NCBI GenBank assembly: GCA_022457065.1 | Contig: JAJGBQ010000002.1 | Location: 3,534,001 to 3,598,000, forward strand | DNA length: 64,000 nucleotides | Direction: 5' to 3' | From: Curvularia sp. ZM96 | Taxonomy: Eukaryota > Ascomycota > Dothideomycetes > Pleosporales > Pleosporaceae | Shown here: piece by piece, positions 1 to 9,978 of the stretch | Layout: each line of letters begins with the position of its first letter | Numbering within the stretch: position 1 is the stretch's first letter | The notes under the pieces: generated by a model | Told to the model about the DNA's origin: nothing | The model's database searches: none | Seen by the model: only the letters and a program-made list of their open reading frames with translations | Made by a program: the position numbers and the translations under genes

Positions 1-831
1 CGCAACGTCTGATCTGATGCCAGCTGGCAGCGCCTTGCCTGAACTATGGACGGGAGACGGAACATGCAGCGGATATGGACGCTTGACACGTAGCAGCCCA
101 GATAGCATGCCTGTCCATTGACGCAGGACCTGCACTGCGTCTCCACGACGCCGGGTGCGTTGAACGGGTTAGGTGGTTAATACTAGCAGCCGTTTCCCGT
201 GGGTTCGCCCTGAAATTCTTCTCTTTTGCAGCCGTTGTCGCTGGAGTCATTGCTGTCGCCCTCGCCCTCGCCGCGCCCACTGTCGTCGTCGTCGTTGGCG
301 CCCCATTGCCGCGCGCACAGTCACTCGTTGCCTCAACACCAAGCCCACGACAAGTCACGACCCCACGGCGACTCGGAACCATCAGCCGGCCAGCGCCTGC
401 GCCGCCCGTCTCCAGCGGTCGTCGCTGTGCTGCTGCTCGAGTACGTGTGCGCGGCCAAGTCGGCTGCCCTGGCGGCGTCGCAAACTGCTGCATTGACCGC
501 TCCACACCGCCTGCCGACGTCACGGCCCTTTAAGACGGTCGCATAGCCGGCCATCGCGCTGGGCAGTGGGAACTTGACGGCGGCGTGGTCGCAATGCGCT
601 GTCTGAGGCTTCAGAGCTCCTCTATATCCGCCGCCCTTCCTGCATCTCTCGTCCCAGGCCAGACGTCGACTAGTACCTAGCCCGCCGCACAGAGGGCCCT
701 GCGCTGCTTGACCCCACTGCGCGCTTCCATTGGCCTGCCCGTCACTCCAACCGCCGAATAAGAAAAGCCCATTCGGGCCCCATCACGACATTCGATCCCT
801 CTGGCCTGTAGCAGAGATACTCCGATTCCAG

Positions 832-902
832 GTGAGCTTTTGCGGCTATGCCATGTGGCACTCGAGCACTTGGCTGCAACACGTCTGCTAACAACGGTCC
901 AG
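832..902 (+). other. Predicted 5'UTR intron 1 of the 14-3-3-like gene
   Basis: The donor is CCAG|GTGAGC, a CTGCTAACA branch site lies about 15 bases before the end, and the acceptor is CCAG. The length is 71 bases. It sits upstream of the ATG at 1430 with no coding exon attached, so it would be a leader intron. Confidence 0.4.
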
Positions 903-1256
903 ACGTCACGGCATAGTCGCCATCTCCACCCGGGCTTCCTACACATCTGCAAGAGAAATCACCTTTGTACCATGGTCACTTCCACCGCTGCCGACGCTTA
1001 GTTGAACAAATCTCCGGACAGCGCTTCCCAAATCGGTGCGTCATCACGGGAGTCGACCTTCACTCGAACAAGGGACGTGCACGGTCGTCTGCCCATCAGT
1101 CGGAATCTCATCGATTGGCCAGCACTCGTTGCTCTGGTTTCAAGTCTCCGTTGAATCGCCCCCATCTTCGCGACCCATCACCGGTCAGCCTGGACCGGGC
1201 TGCACTGTATCTGTCGTCTGGGAGATACAGCGCGACGGTCCGGGTAGGCTGTCAGA

Positions 1257-1413
1257 GTAAGTGACGACTGAATCACGACTCCATCATTACTGCATCCAGA
1301 CAATCCCTACATACAACACAGATTTCGTACTCCCACCACTCCCACCACCACCATTGTCTTCCTGTCATCACCACCCCTTTTGCTTACGTCTCCAGACTAA
1401 CAAGGCTCGACAG
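1257..1413 (+). other. Predicted 5'UTR intron 2 of the 14-3-3-like gene
   Basis: The donor is CAGA|GTAAGT, the branch site GACTAACA lies just upstream, and the acceptor CGACAG ends 16 bases before the ATG at 1430. The length is 157 bases. All three frames carried across the junction hit a stop at once, so the upstream exon is untranslated with respect to the main protein. This supports 1430 as the true start. Confidence 0.5.
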
Positions 1414-1429
1414 ACGACATTGTTGAAAC

Positions 1430-3016
1430 ATGGCTTCTCTAGACTTTGATCAGAAGTTTCTCGGCCGGATAGCCAAGCAGACAGAAGAGACCAACCCCTT
1501 CTTGTCCAGCGCCCTCTACCAGATCTTAGGTCTGTCAGTGCTCCTGGCCCGGAGGCTCATCCGCGCCAGAAAGCTCCGCAAGCTAGACACCAGCCGAGAC
1601 ACTCCCTCGCTCGCAGCCTACCAACACATATTATGGATGTCTCGCGAGGGGCTGTCCATACTCGAGCTCTATGTGCTTCCCTACGCTCAAGACAACCAAC
1701 ATGGGCCCGAGTGCAGAGTACTGAGCGTCAAGCTACGAGCAAGCTTCTATCACATATTCTGTCTCTTCCACAATCAACCCCCCATCACAGCGACAAACAT
1801 GGGAAACACTGACCCTCGAAACCCAGGGGTCCCCTTTCCGTCATCAACTAAGAACAACAATGCTTATGACCGCAGGACAGACCCTTCGAGCCTATCACCC
1901 CCCTCGAAGCGGGCAGGTAAACAGCCCGCACTTCGCGAGCCTGTGGATTCCATTGTATCAGAGACATCCTTTGTCACGAATCCATACGCTGCCGGAGGTC
2001 CAGTCGGTACCCCCTCACCAGGGCCTACTATCAACGCGCCACCAGGTCTCAATCCCATCCCTATTCCACAGCCGTCGTCCTTCATACTTCCACCCCTGAA
2101 TTTTATACCCCTGGCGAGTGGTTACTTCACAACGGCCACACAATACGCCACTTCCTTTCTTCCTGGTTCACACCCATTGAGGCTATCAGTCGCGCTCGAA
2201 CACAGTGCGTTCCTGTGGGACTGTCTTCATGACCACGAAGCATCTCGACGTGTTGCTCGACGTGCAATAAAGGACGTTTATCGTGCGCAGGAAGCCATGG
2301 ATGACGCCGAGTTTGAAGACGCTGCCGAGCTCGTGGGTATTCTGGGGCGTATGATGAAGCGTAAGAGCTGGGAAGGCACACCGCGTGTTGGCGGAATGGC
2401 AAGCCCAGAGCCTACTGCAGAGCCCACTGCACATGCTAGCGGTGGCGTCCCCGAAGAGGCGACCCGGACTGCTGCGTCTTCTACACAGCGGGGTCAACAA
2501 AGCAGCCGAAAGGCAGCTGAGGGTCCCCCTCTAGCCGACGTCTCAATCCCCCCACGAACATCGAGTACTACGCGCAGCCGAGCGAACACGGCGAGCAAGT
2601 CTACACCTCGCCAAAAAGAAGGTGGCAGTCACGAAGGCACACCAAAGTCCTCGACACATCGGCGTTCAGGAAGCGGCAGTAGAGACGCCACTCCCCGTGC
2701 AAAACATGTCAGCATGGAAAGTGGTGCAAGTACCACGCCCCGTATACATCAAGGAACCTCCGGTCGCTCACCTGCGACGCCGTCTACAGTCCGGACTTCT
2801 CACCGAACCTCGGGCAGCGGTGGCTCCTCAAAAGGAACACCAGTTGCCGGAAGCTCGACGCCTTTGACGCAGAGCGCAGCTGCAACACTTGCTTCTGACA
2901 ACATGCGCAATTCCCCGTCACTCCGGCGCTCGCCCCCCGCTCGATACCCGCCCGAACAATACGGTCAGCGCTTGTCACCTTCGCAAGAAAGCTCATACGC
3001 AAGGCAACGGAGGTGA
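1430..3016 (+). CDS. Divergent 14-3-3-like protein with insertion and disordered tail
   Basis: This is a single-exon ORF of 528 aa. Two blocks match the 14-3-3 fold. Residues ~72-115 (SILELYVLPYA, then KLRASFYHIF) align with 14-3-3 helices D-E, where the family reads KMKGDYYRYLAE. Residues ~231-312 (HPLRLSVALEHSAFLWDCL) align with family helices F-I (HPIRLGLALNFSVFYYEIL). Between them lies a low-complexity Pro/Ser insertion (~116-229) absent from ordinary 14-3-3 proteins. After ~315 comes a Ser/Thr-rich, probably disordered tail of ~210 residues. The Arg-Tyr pair that contacts phosphopeptides in canonical 14-3-3 appears replaced by His108-Ile109, so binding may differ. Canonical 14-3-3 proteins are ~245-270 aa and dimerise through the N-terminal helices; the N-terminus here (1-70) is poorly alignable. 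Function is unknown and the fold assignment is inference from alignment by eye. Confidence 0.75.
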   Translation: MASLDFDQKFLGRIAKQTEETNPFLSSALYQILGLSVLLARRLIRARKLRKLDTSRDTPSLAAYQHILWMSREGLSILELYVLPYAQDNQHGPECRVLSVKLRASFYHIFCLFHNQPPITATNMGNTDPRNPGVPFPSSTKNNNAYDRRTDPSSLSPPSKRAGKQPALREPVDSIVSETSFVTNPYAAGGPVGTPSPGPTINAPPGLNPIPIPQPSSFILPPLNFIPLASGYFTTATQYATSFLPGSHPLRLSVALEHSAFLWDCLHDHEASRRVARRAIKDVYRAQEAMDDAEFEDAAELVGILGRMMKRKSWEGTPRVGGMASPEPTAEPTAHASGGVPEEATRTAASSTQRGQQSSRKAAEGPPLADVSIPPRTSSTTRSRANTASKSTPRQKEGGSHEGTPKSSTHRRSGSGSRDATPRAKHVSMESGASTTPRIHQGTSGRSPATPSTVRTSHRTSGSGGSSKGTPVAGSSTPLTQSAAATLASDNMRNSPSLRRSPPARYPPEQYGQRLSPSQESSYARQRR

Positions 3017-3962
3017 CTAGTAGAGACGGGTCGGGAAAAGCAAAGAAAGATGGAAGTGCAATGGACCGAGGGCTACCGAGAAGCCGACCTTGTGCTTCTG
3101 CCATCGACACAACCCTCCTCGGTTTCAACCACACCCGTGAACTTTGCGGGCCCCTCGTATCCTGAATATCCTATCAAGTTCCGCATCTAGCTCGTCAGGG
3201 AAGTGGGCTCCCTACAGCGAAAAGCTATACAACTTGGCACCTCCATCATCCCCTCCCGTCGCAGATATATGATAAATCTGGATTTTGCCCAAATTTGCCT
3301 TATCCACGATAGACCCCTTCGACTCTTTGTCAATATACGCTATACTTTCCCCCGTTTTCGACACGTTACGTCGTCTTGTACTACCAGAAGAGGCGTTGAA
3401 ACAGGCACATATATATATATCTGTAGTTTGTCTGTTTGTTTTTTCAGTTTCTCACTACTACACACGTTCAGGCTCTTGCATTGTAGCATACGGGATCCGT
3501 CAAGACGCCTTCATTCTTGCGAAGATCACAAAAAATGGGGAGCAGACCAAAGCTGCATCATAATGTCTTATTTACCTGTTTTATTTTGTCTGTATTGTTT
3601 TTGTTTTCATTGTTTTTTCTTCTTGGATTTTCTGGCGTTCACAGGGAGAGGAATCTAGCACTTGGTAGCATTTTCTGGGTTGCTTAACGATACCATTCTG
3701 TTGGTCTACGCGCTTTGGTAGATGCGGCAACGAAAATTGAACTAATGCTCTGTTTAGAGGAAGTTGATAAGCTTGATCTTTATTCATCTTTTGTGTCTGG
3801 ATGTGTGGTGTGCTGAGATGTTCTCGCAGTGTGGTTTGAAGTTCTCAAACGGCTGCAAATGACTCAGGTCACAGCCGAAACCTTATCACTCCACTACACA
3901 AATTCCATGGTATATGAAAGATCTTCAGCACAAAACTTCCATCGAAGCAACACAAAGCAATC
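3017..3962. other. 3' flank of 14-3-3-like gene; no gene seen
   Basis: This region has T-rich stretches, especially near 3420-3460 and 3580-3640, and a short (TA)n run near 3411-3420. ORFs are short and low complexity. It probably holds the 3'UTR of the upstream gene and the 5' flank of the tRNA. Confidence 0.5.
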
Positions 3963-4048
3963 GGTCGCTTAGCTCAGTTGGTTAGAGCGTGGTGCTAATA
4001 CCTCGGTATGATACGCCAAGGTCGCGAGTTCGACCCTCGTAGTGACCA
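3963..4048 (+). tRNA. tRNA-Ile (anticodon AAU) with a 12-base intron
   Basis: The acceptor stem GGTCGCT (3963-3969) pairs with AGTGACC (4041-4047), followed by discriminator A at 4048. The D arm is GCTC-AGTTGGTTA-GAGC. The anticodon stem TGGTG (3990-3994) pairs with CGCCA (4014-4018) including one G-U. The loop reads CTAATA plus A, giving anticodon AAU at 3997-3999. Bases 4001-4012 (CCTCGGTATGAT) cannot be fitted into the loop and sit right after position 37, the usual place for nuclear tRNA introns. The T arm is GCGAG-TTCGACC-CTCGT. The spliced tRNA is 74 nt and its anticodon arm resembles fungal tRNA-Ile. A and B box promoter elements lie in the D and T arms as usual for RNA polymerase III. 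Confidence 0.95.
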
Positions 4049-4377
4049 TCCGATTCATTTCTTTTTGCTGATTGCATCATCCTGCTTTCTACCTGCATCC
4101 TACCATGTCAGCCACTCCAGAAAACAGTACTCTCTTTTTTGTTTGGTTCTTGCAACTCACGTTCATAGTCGGAAGTGTATGTAGTAAGCACAATACATTA
4201 TGTCGGTACCTCTCATTCCATTCACAGCATCATCAGCAATATGCTTCACTTTCTCTTCCCAAAACAAAACCCCAAACAATAACTCCACAAGTTGTTCTTT
4301 TCTCCCTCTTGTGCACCGCGTGCGCCAGGCTCATTTCGTTCAGGAGTCTGTGTTCTAAGTGTTAGTCGGACAGTTTC
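4049..4377. other. Gap between tRNA-Ile and the Lys-rich gene; no gene seen
   Basis: A short T run (ATTTCTTTTTGCTG, about 4057-4070) follows the tRNA and could terminate polymerase III. The rest is unremarkable sequence downstream of the minus-strand gene. Confidence 0.4.
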
Positions 4378-5352
4378 TCAAAGTAGCGGATAGTATACTT
4401 CTGCCCTGACGCTGACCAAGTCGTGTGTCACAGATAGAATGGAGGGAAGGGAACATATACATACATCGATACTGCTGTCATTTGTATCTGCTCCATGCTG
4501 TAACTGGGCCGGAGTCTGAGACGCAGTCTGTAGCTGAGATTGAGGCAGCAGTGGGGCGGATGCCGTTTGTGTCCCTTCCTGTCCTTGCTCCTCTTGTTCC
4601 GGTTCGTGTGGGCGTCGCGATACGGCATCAGATAGGCTGAAATTTGGCTGGTGGGAGTGTGGAGGCGAGGGAAAGCGGTGGAGGAGATATAGAGTCTCTG
4701 TGTCTTGTGCTTCTGGAGTGTTGACGGTGGTAATGCCACTGCTGTTGCTTTTCTTCACCTGGGGCTTTGCGCCCTCTGCAAGACTTCTCTTGTGGAATTT
4801 TTTGGCGCGAGGCACGTGTGAGACTTGCCCTTTCGTCGTGATGGCTATGCTCCAGGCGAATCGTACGCGTTTTCCTGGTAGCGGAATGGTCTTTGTCCTT
4901 TTAGAAGGTGATTTATTTCGCTTCGTCTTGTGTACCTTGTTCTTGTTCGTGTCCTTCTTCTTCTTGCTCTCCTTCGCCTTGGTTCTCTCGTCCTTCTCCT
5001 TAGTTGCCTTCCTCTCCATCTCCTCGTTCTTCGTCTCCTTGATCCCACTATTCTTCTTGCCTTTTCCTTGTGCAGTGCCGAGCTTCTCGTGAGATTTCTC
5101 CTTTGCTGTCTTGTCTTTCTTCTCACGCTTACGCACATCAGTCATGTCGCTCTTGGGCTCTGCCACTGTTATCGTCCGTGTATGCGGCTTTGCTCGAAGT
5201 TCTTCGTATACTACTCTTTCTTTGAACCAATACGGTGTCGCACTTCCAGTAGCGCGCTGCGCTTCGAAATATTCCCTGTCGCCGGGAAGACAGCTGAAGC
5301 CCATTAGGTAGACAGTTGGTCGTGCATGGCGGCGGGCGGCGGGCTGTGCCAT
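4378..5352 (-). CDS. Hypothetical lysine-rich protein
   Basis: This is an uninterrupted 324-aa reading frame on the minus strand with an ATG at 5352. The first ~65 residues are of ordinary composition (ending VVYEELRAKPHTRT) and look like real protein. Residues ~70-150 are strongly Lys/Glu-rich and highly charged, probably helical or disordered with nuclear-localisation-like KKKK clusters. The last third is Ser/Gln/Pro-rich. I recognise no family. The C-terminus may be wrong: a small intron could remove part of the low-complexity end. The opposite strand also carries long frames that are hydrophobic complements of the Lys run and are discarded. Confidence 0.45.
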   Translation of the reverse strand: MAQPAARRHARPTVYLMGFSCLPGDREYFEAQRATGSATPYWFKERVVYEELRAKPHTRTITVAEPKSDMTDVRKREKKDKTAKEKSHEKLGTAQGKGKKNSGIKETKNEEMERKATKEKDERTKAKESKKKKDTNKNKVHKTKRNKSPSKRTKTIPLPGKRVRFAWSIAITTKGQVSHVPRAKKFHKRSLAEGAKPQVKKSNSSGITTVNTPEAQDTETLYLLHRFPSPPHSHQPNFSLSDAVSRRPHEPEQEEQGQEGTQTASAPLLPQSQLQTASQTPAQLQHGADTNDSSIDVCICSLPSILSVTHDLVSVRAEVYYPLL

Positions 5353-5851
5353 GTCGAGGACCCAAGGGCTTCAGGGTCGTATTGAGGGCTGTAGGGGTTG
5401 AGCACTTGTTTTATGCCACTGCAGAATTGTCAAGGGATGGGTTGCGGAAATACGATAAACAGCATGCAGCAAGCATAGAAGATTGTGTAATCGTTGTACT
5501 GTTTCAGGACTAGCAAGCATTTTGCGCAAACGGCGGAAGCGTTGGTGAACGTAAGCAACACGTGCCATAGTACACCGTATCAGTATGAGCGGTGATACAA
5601 GTTGTGAAGCCCATTTTATAAGCATGTGATTATGAGTGGACGTATTGTATGAGTTTCATGGGCCAAGGATCATTCCACGCCGAATCAACACATCGTGAAT
5701 GTAAACACAAAATATGATAGGTGAGTGACGTTGTGTTCAGTTTGCAGACGAGACAGCGAACCCCGCTTTATGAAGCTGACATTCCGTACCAGTAGTTGGG
5801 AGATCATACCCTGAACAACTTCTGGTTTGAGATTATTCGACCAAGTGTAGT
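5353..5851. other. Gap between hypothetical gene and SDR gene; no gene seen
   Basis: Only short frames are present. As both flanking genes run leftward, this stretch should hold the promoter of the Lys-rich gene and the 3'UTR of the SDR gene. Confidence 0.4.
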
Positions 5852-6910
5852 TCACGCCAGTTTTCCTGGGACGAATGGGAGGCCCCCACTCAAACCCCCA
5901 TCAACAGCCCAAGCCTGCGCATTAACATAGCTTGCTTCATCGCTTGCCAGGAACAACACAGCCCGCGCAATCTCATCCGGCTGGCCTCCTCTCCGTAGCG
6001 GGTTCAGCTGCCCAATCTTCTTCTCACTTCCCCTCTTTCGCGCTGCATCATACGTGACCCTAGTCATACCCGTTTCAATAAGTCCAGGGCAAATGGCGTT
6101 ACATCGGATGCCTGATCCGGTAAGTTGGTATGCGCACGTCTGCATCAAGCTTATGACAGCAGCTTTAGATGCAGCATAGTCGGTAGGCCCAGCATTCGAG
6201 CGTAGACCTGCTACGCTCGCAGTGGCAATAATGCTACCACTTGGGTACGGCTTTTGCTCCGAGGTCTTGAGCATGGCTCGAGAAGCATGTTTGGCGGCCA
6301 GGAACACGGACAAGGCATTTGTGCGCATCATATTCATGAAGCCCTCTGTGGACTCTTCCCAGAATACCTTACCCGAGGATATTCCTGCATTGGCAAAGAA
6401 GACGTCAAGACGGCCATATGTATCCAGTGCGTCTTGGCAGACCTTTTGAACAGATGCTTCATCTGCAGCATCAAATTGGCGAGTGTGTATGTCTGTGGAG
6501 GGGTACAGTGTGTTGAGTTCACGCTTGTGCTTCTCGAGATGAGAGTCGGAGAAGTCGCAAATGTACACTGCGCGAGCGCCGTTGCGTGCAAATTGATGCG
6601 CACTGGCGCGACCAATGCCGATTTCAGAATTCGCTCCTGAGGCCGTGTTAGACTTGATCCTCCGAGGCTGCGACGATGGTTTTGCGCCTACCAGTAACGA
6701 TGATAACCTTGCCTTTCACCCGTCTGCAGCACAGTTAGCGCAGGCTCCGATATGTATGTTAGCTCGTTCGCCTCATACTTACTGGCTTCCCAAATCACCG
6801 GCTACGCTTTTGATCCCGCGCATGCCCTCAAACGACTCGCTCTCTGGTATAGGTTCAGAGAGCTCTTTGCTCACACCTTGCTGTTTCACTGTTTGTATAG
6901 AAGCAGGCAT
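5852..6910 (-). CDS. Short-chain dehydrogenase/reductase (SDR), three exons
   Basis: The product is a predicted 314-aa NAD(P)-dependent oxidoreductase of unknown substrate. Exons on the minus strand are 6910-6783, 6723-6692 and 6636-5852. Intron 1 has donor GTAAGT and acceptor CTGCAG; intron 2 (55 bases) has donor GTAGGC, branch TCTAACA and acceptor CTCAG. Splicing restores the nucleotide-binding motif TGANSEIGIG, split by intron 2 after VTG. The active-site YAASK (Tyr-x-x-x-Lys) follows the Ser-containing ATASVAG segment, and a C-terminal GGLSGG loop closes the domain. Start: the ATG at 6910 is in frame with the first exon. The longest raw frame begins at a GTG at 6568 and lacks the cofactor site, so it is not the true N-terminus. 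The TGANS..GIG form is common in fungal classical SDRs; the substrate cannot be inferred. Confidence 0.88.
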
Positions 6911-7296
6911 TGTGATTGTACTAGCAATAAAACCTCAGAAATCTTTTTGGATGGCAGGGGTGCGGGTTGCGAGTAGTCAAAGTCGTTAAAGGCTGAATGT
7001 TGTAGGGACGGGTGGTCAAGCTGCGGAGTTGGACGCGGAGGTTAGGGAAATCTGGGGAAGATGCCGAGGTACCTAGGCAAATCGAGCATGAACTCGGCCC
7101 CGACGTCACCGATTGTTGAGGAATGCATAGAGTGTTTTTGCAACTCGGTATCGAGTTCGAGGAGAAGATATTTGCAGTTGAACTGTACTGATCTGTCGGT
7201 ATAGCACCAACCTCAAATGCTACTAGACCTATGATTGTCTGTACAACGTGATATTATATCCTACATGCAACCCTATTTCTATCTGGTGGATTTGCG
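6911..7296. other. Gap between SDR and CLF1; no gene seen
   Basis: This should contain the SDR promoter and the 3'UTR of the gene to the right, both on the minus strand. No distinctive motif was noted. Confidence 0.4.
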
Positions 7297-9400
7297 CTAC
7301 TCGCCGTTCGCATTTGCGCTCTCCTCGTTTTCCTTGCTTGCAGCCTGTGCAGCCTTTGCCATCTTCCATTTCTGTGCGTTCGCCAGGAGTTTGGCCAGAT
7401 TTGCTGCACTCTCGTCATCCGCAGGGAACACGTAGTCCACATACTCCTCGAAACTATCATCGTCCAGCTTTCTCCTCTTCTTGACCTTGCGTGGCATTTG
7501 CTTCTCAATCTTCTCTCTATCTTCTGGGCTGCCGTGTACGTCTTCGAATGACTTCCAGGCGGTGAGTAGAGCCACACGATCTTCTTTGAGGTCGCGTTCC
7601 TTGAGACGCGTGTGAGCACGCTTGAAGATTTCGCGAGCGCGAGCCTTGGCAGCATCGCTGATGGATTCGTCGTCTTCGGGTGCGGACTCGTCGGGAACCC
7701 CGAGCTCGAATTGAGCCCATGAAGTCCATACCTTGACATGGTCTGTCTTCTGTAGGAGACGCTCGTAAAGTGCTCGTGTGCGATCATATTCGCCCTCGCC
7801 TTCTTCGAAATCGATATAGGCTTTCCAGAGAAGCTCCGGCATGTCGAGTTGCGGCTCTTCAATGGCAAGCTCAAAAATAGCTCGCGCACGATCAAGGTCA
7901 TCAAGACCACGTTCCAGTTCAGCAAACTTGATCCAGGTCTGGCAATTTGATCCGTTCCACTTAATGTACTTGGTATACAGCTGCCTGCAGCGGTTGAATT
8001 CAAAGAGCTTCATTTCAAGCTCGATGTACCCTTTGAAGAGCTTGTCTTTCGGGCACATGCCTATGCTCTGACCTAGGAGTTTGCGTGCCGTTGTAAGTTG
8101 GCCCTGCCTCACCTCAAAATGAGCGAACATAAGCCAGACCTTGGCGAAGGTGAAGCGCTTGTGTGGGAGCAAACGGATACACTCCTGGTAGATTTGGCGT
8201 GTTCTCTCAATGTCCTGTGAAACGGTTTCCTCATAGACTGCATAGAATAGCCAGAGGTAGATGTACCTTCTCCAGTGTCTCTTTTCTTGTGTAGGTGGTA
8301 TTTGCGCAATCGCTCGCTCGTAGATGTCGCGTACTCGGTCCTGGTTGCCAGAAGTCTCTTCCAGTCGCGCAAAATCGATCCATGCGTCATAGTTCTTCGG
8401 GTTCTCCTTGATCTGTTCTTCGTAGTGCACCCGTCGTTTCGACAAGACGACGTCCTCGATACCATCCCGGTCGCCGTATTGTTTCTCGAAAGTCGTGAAA
8501 GCCTTGTGTAAGTTGACGGATTTCGACCGTGGCATGCGGTCGAGGGCAAACTTGTAAATAGCTCTAGCTCGTTCCAGCTCCTTCAGTCTCGCCTCGAACT
8601 TGGCGTATGCCATGAAGAGCTTCTCGTCCATGAACTCATCGCCGAGTGTGGTAACAGCAGTGCCGTAGACATCGCGCACAAGGTCACTTGTACCGTGCTC
8701 TTCTTCAAATTTGGCCCATTTGATCCACTACACAACGTTAGTCGCTTGATGAATGCGGTCCACAGGGGAAACTTACATTCTTTGGTTCCGGATGGACAAC
8801 GGTAAATCTCTCAAAAATGGCACGACATCTCTCGAATTCCCCGTGTCTCTTCTCCAGCTTAATGTACGAGCTCCAGGCCGCCTCATCAGGCTCCCATTGC
8901 ATCCAGCGCTCAAAAACAGACCTAGCACCATCGATGTTGCCGAGAGTCTCTTCCATGTACACATACTTGTACCATATCTTATCGACTCGTGGAAGAATGG
9001 TGACGGCGCGGTCGAGGAGGTTACGTGCATGCTGGATGTTTCGATGCTTCATTTCAGAATCGATATAGCGAAGCCATAGCACAACAGACGTCGAATCAAC
9101 GTCGAGGGCTCGTTCGAAGATGGATCGCGCACGTCGAAATTCCTTCTGTTCCAGCTCCCAGGCAGCATAGCGCATCCAGTTGTTCATGTTGATACGATTC
9201 CGGCGCACATAATCCTCGAATTCCTTTCGCTTCCGGCCTTGAAACTCGTGCAGCTCCTCGATATCAGCGAAGCGCTGAGTTGGCGCCTTGAGCTTCTCAT
9301 CTTGACGGTCGACAGCTTCACGCAGAAGCTGCTCTGCAGAGATCTGGATGGGGGCGGCGGCCTTGTTCTTGACCCGCGGTGGGCCTCGTGAAGCCTCCAT
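7297..9400 (-). CDS. clf1: Pre-mRNA-splicing factor Clf1/Syf3 (crooked neck)
   Basis: This is a scaffold of the NineTeen complex (Prp19-associated) that helps assemble and activate the spliceosome in the nucleus. Two exons, 9400-8777 and 8727-7297, are separated by a 49-base intron (donor AAT|GTAAGT, branch GACTAACG, acceptor TAG). The predicted protein is 684 aa, a usual length for this family. It is built from many HAT (half-a-TPR) repeats with the pattern W..Y..(W/F)E, then RAR.IFERAL; examples are WMRYAAWELEQKEFRRARS and WIKFAELERGLDDLDRARA. The N-terminus MEASRGPPRVKNK is the family signature. The start is the ATG at 9400; a TTG two codons upstream can be read by gene callers but is not expected. 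The C-terminus is Lys/Arg then acidic. It faces PRP31 across a shared promoter. Confidence 0.95.
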
Positions 9401-9978
9401 ACTCAAAGATTGAATACAATGGGCTTGTGTATATGGGGCGGTGCGTTAGTACGCAGAGAGGGGTGAAAAGAGGCGCCGCGCGCGTCGTGCGTGGATGCGA
9501 AAGTCGTTGCGACTGGGAAGTGTCGGGTGAGAAGGTCGAAGAAGCTCGGATCAGAAGGCCAACAACCTAGTTGGGATATGCGCACAGTACGACGACGATT
9601 CGAAGGGTGAGTGACAGCAACAAGCGCCGTGCGTATAGAGTGTTGCACTGCAATTGTCCGTTTCACGGAATCCTTGCAAAAGTTGAGAACGCGACTTCGC
9701 GCAACTTTTGGCCGCGCCGCGCCAAGCAACTAGCATCCCGACTTTCACGTCACTGCCGTCGCAATCGTCCATCACCCACAACACTCAACCTCGCCAGTAA
9801 CCCACTCGACCTGCGGTCCCGCCAAGGCGACAGGTACGTATATCATCGCGCGCTGCCGAATCCAGCACTCAACCAAACTTTACTAGGAGGGTAACCTCCG
9901 GCCGCTGTCGCGACTGCCACCGTCTTGCGCCTATTCTTCTGCAACCCCGACAAGTAACCACCTCTACACTACGCCGCC
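9401..9978. promoter_or_regulatory. Shared divergent promoter of clf1 and prp31
   Basis: The start codons of the two spliceosome genes are 578 bases apart and point away from each other. A candidate 5'UTR intron for the rightward gene runs 9834-9886 (CAG|GTACGT ... TTTACTAG, 53 bases), which leaves only ~430 bases of promoter for both. No TATA-like box stands out. Confidence 0.6.
9834..9886 (+). other. Candidate 5'UTR intron of prp31
   Basis: The donor is CAG|GTACGT and the acceptor TACTAG, 53 bases apart, ending ~92 bases before the PRP31 ATG. The branch site is weak, so this is only moderately supported. Confidence 0.3.

Larger units (their letters stand above)
1..1429. other. Upstream region and spliced leader of the 14-3-3-like gene
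   Basis: I find no convincing protein-coding gene here. ORFs on both strands are short, Arg/Ser/Pro-rich and do not resemble families. The last ~600 bases read as the 5' leader of the gene starting at 1430, because two good intron signatures lie in it (832-902 and 1257-1413) and stop codons close every frame before the ATG when the introns are removed. The left ~700 bases are GC-rich with CGTCGT-like runs near 240-300 and hold nothing I can name. Confidence 0.5.

Noticed and set aside
44..523. 159-codon minus-strand frame at the left edge
   Set aside because: Arg/Thr/Ala-rich with no motif, overlapped by equally long plus-strand frames.
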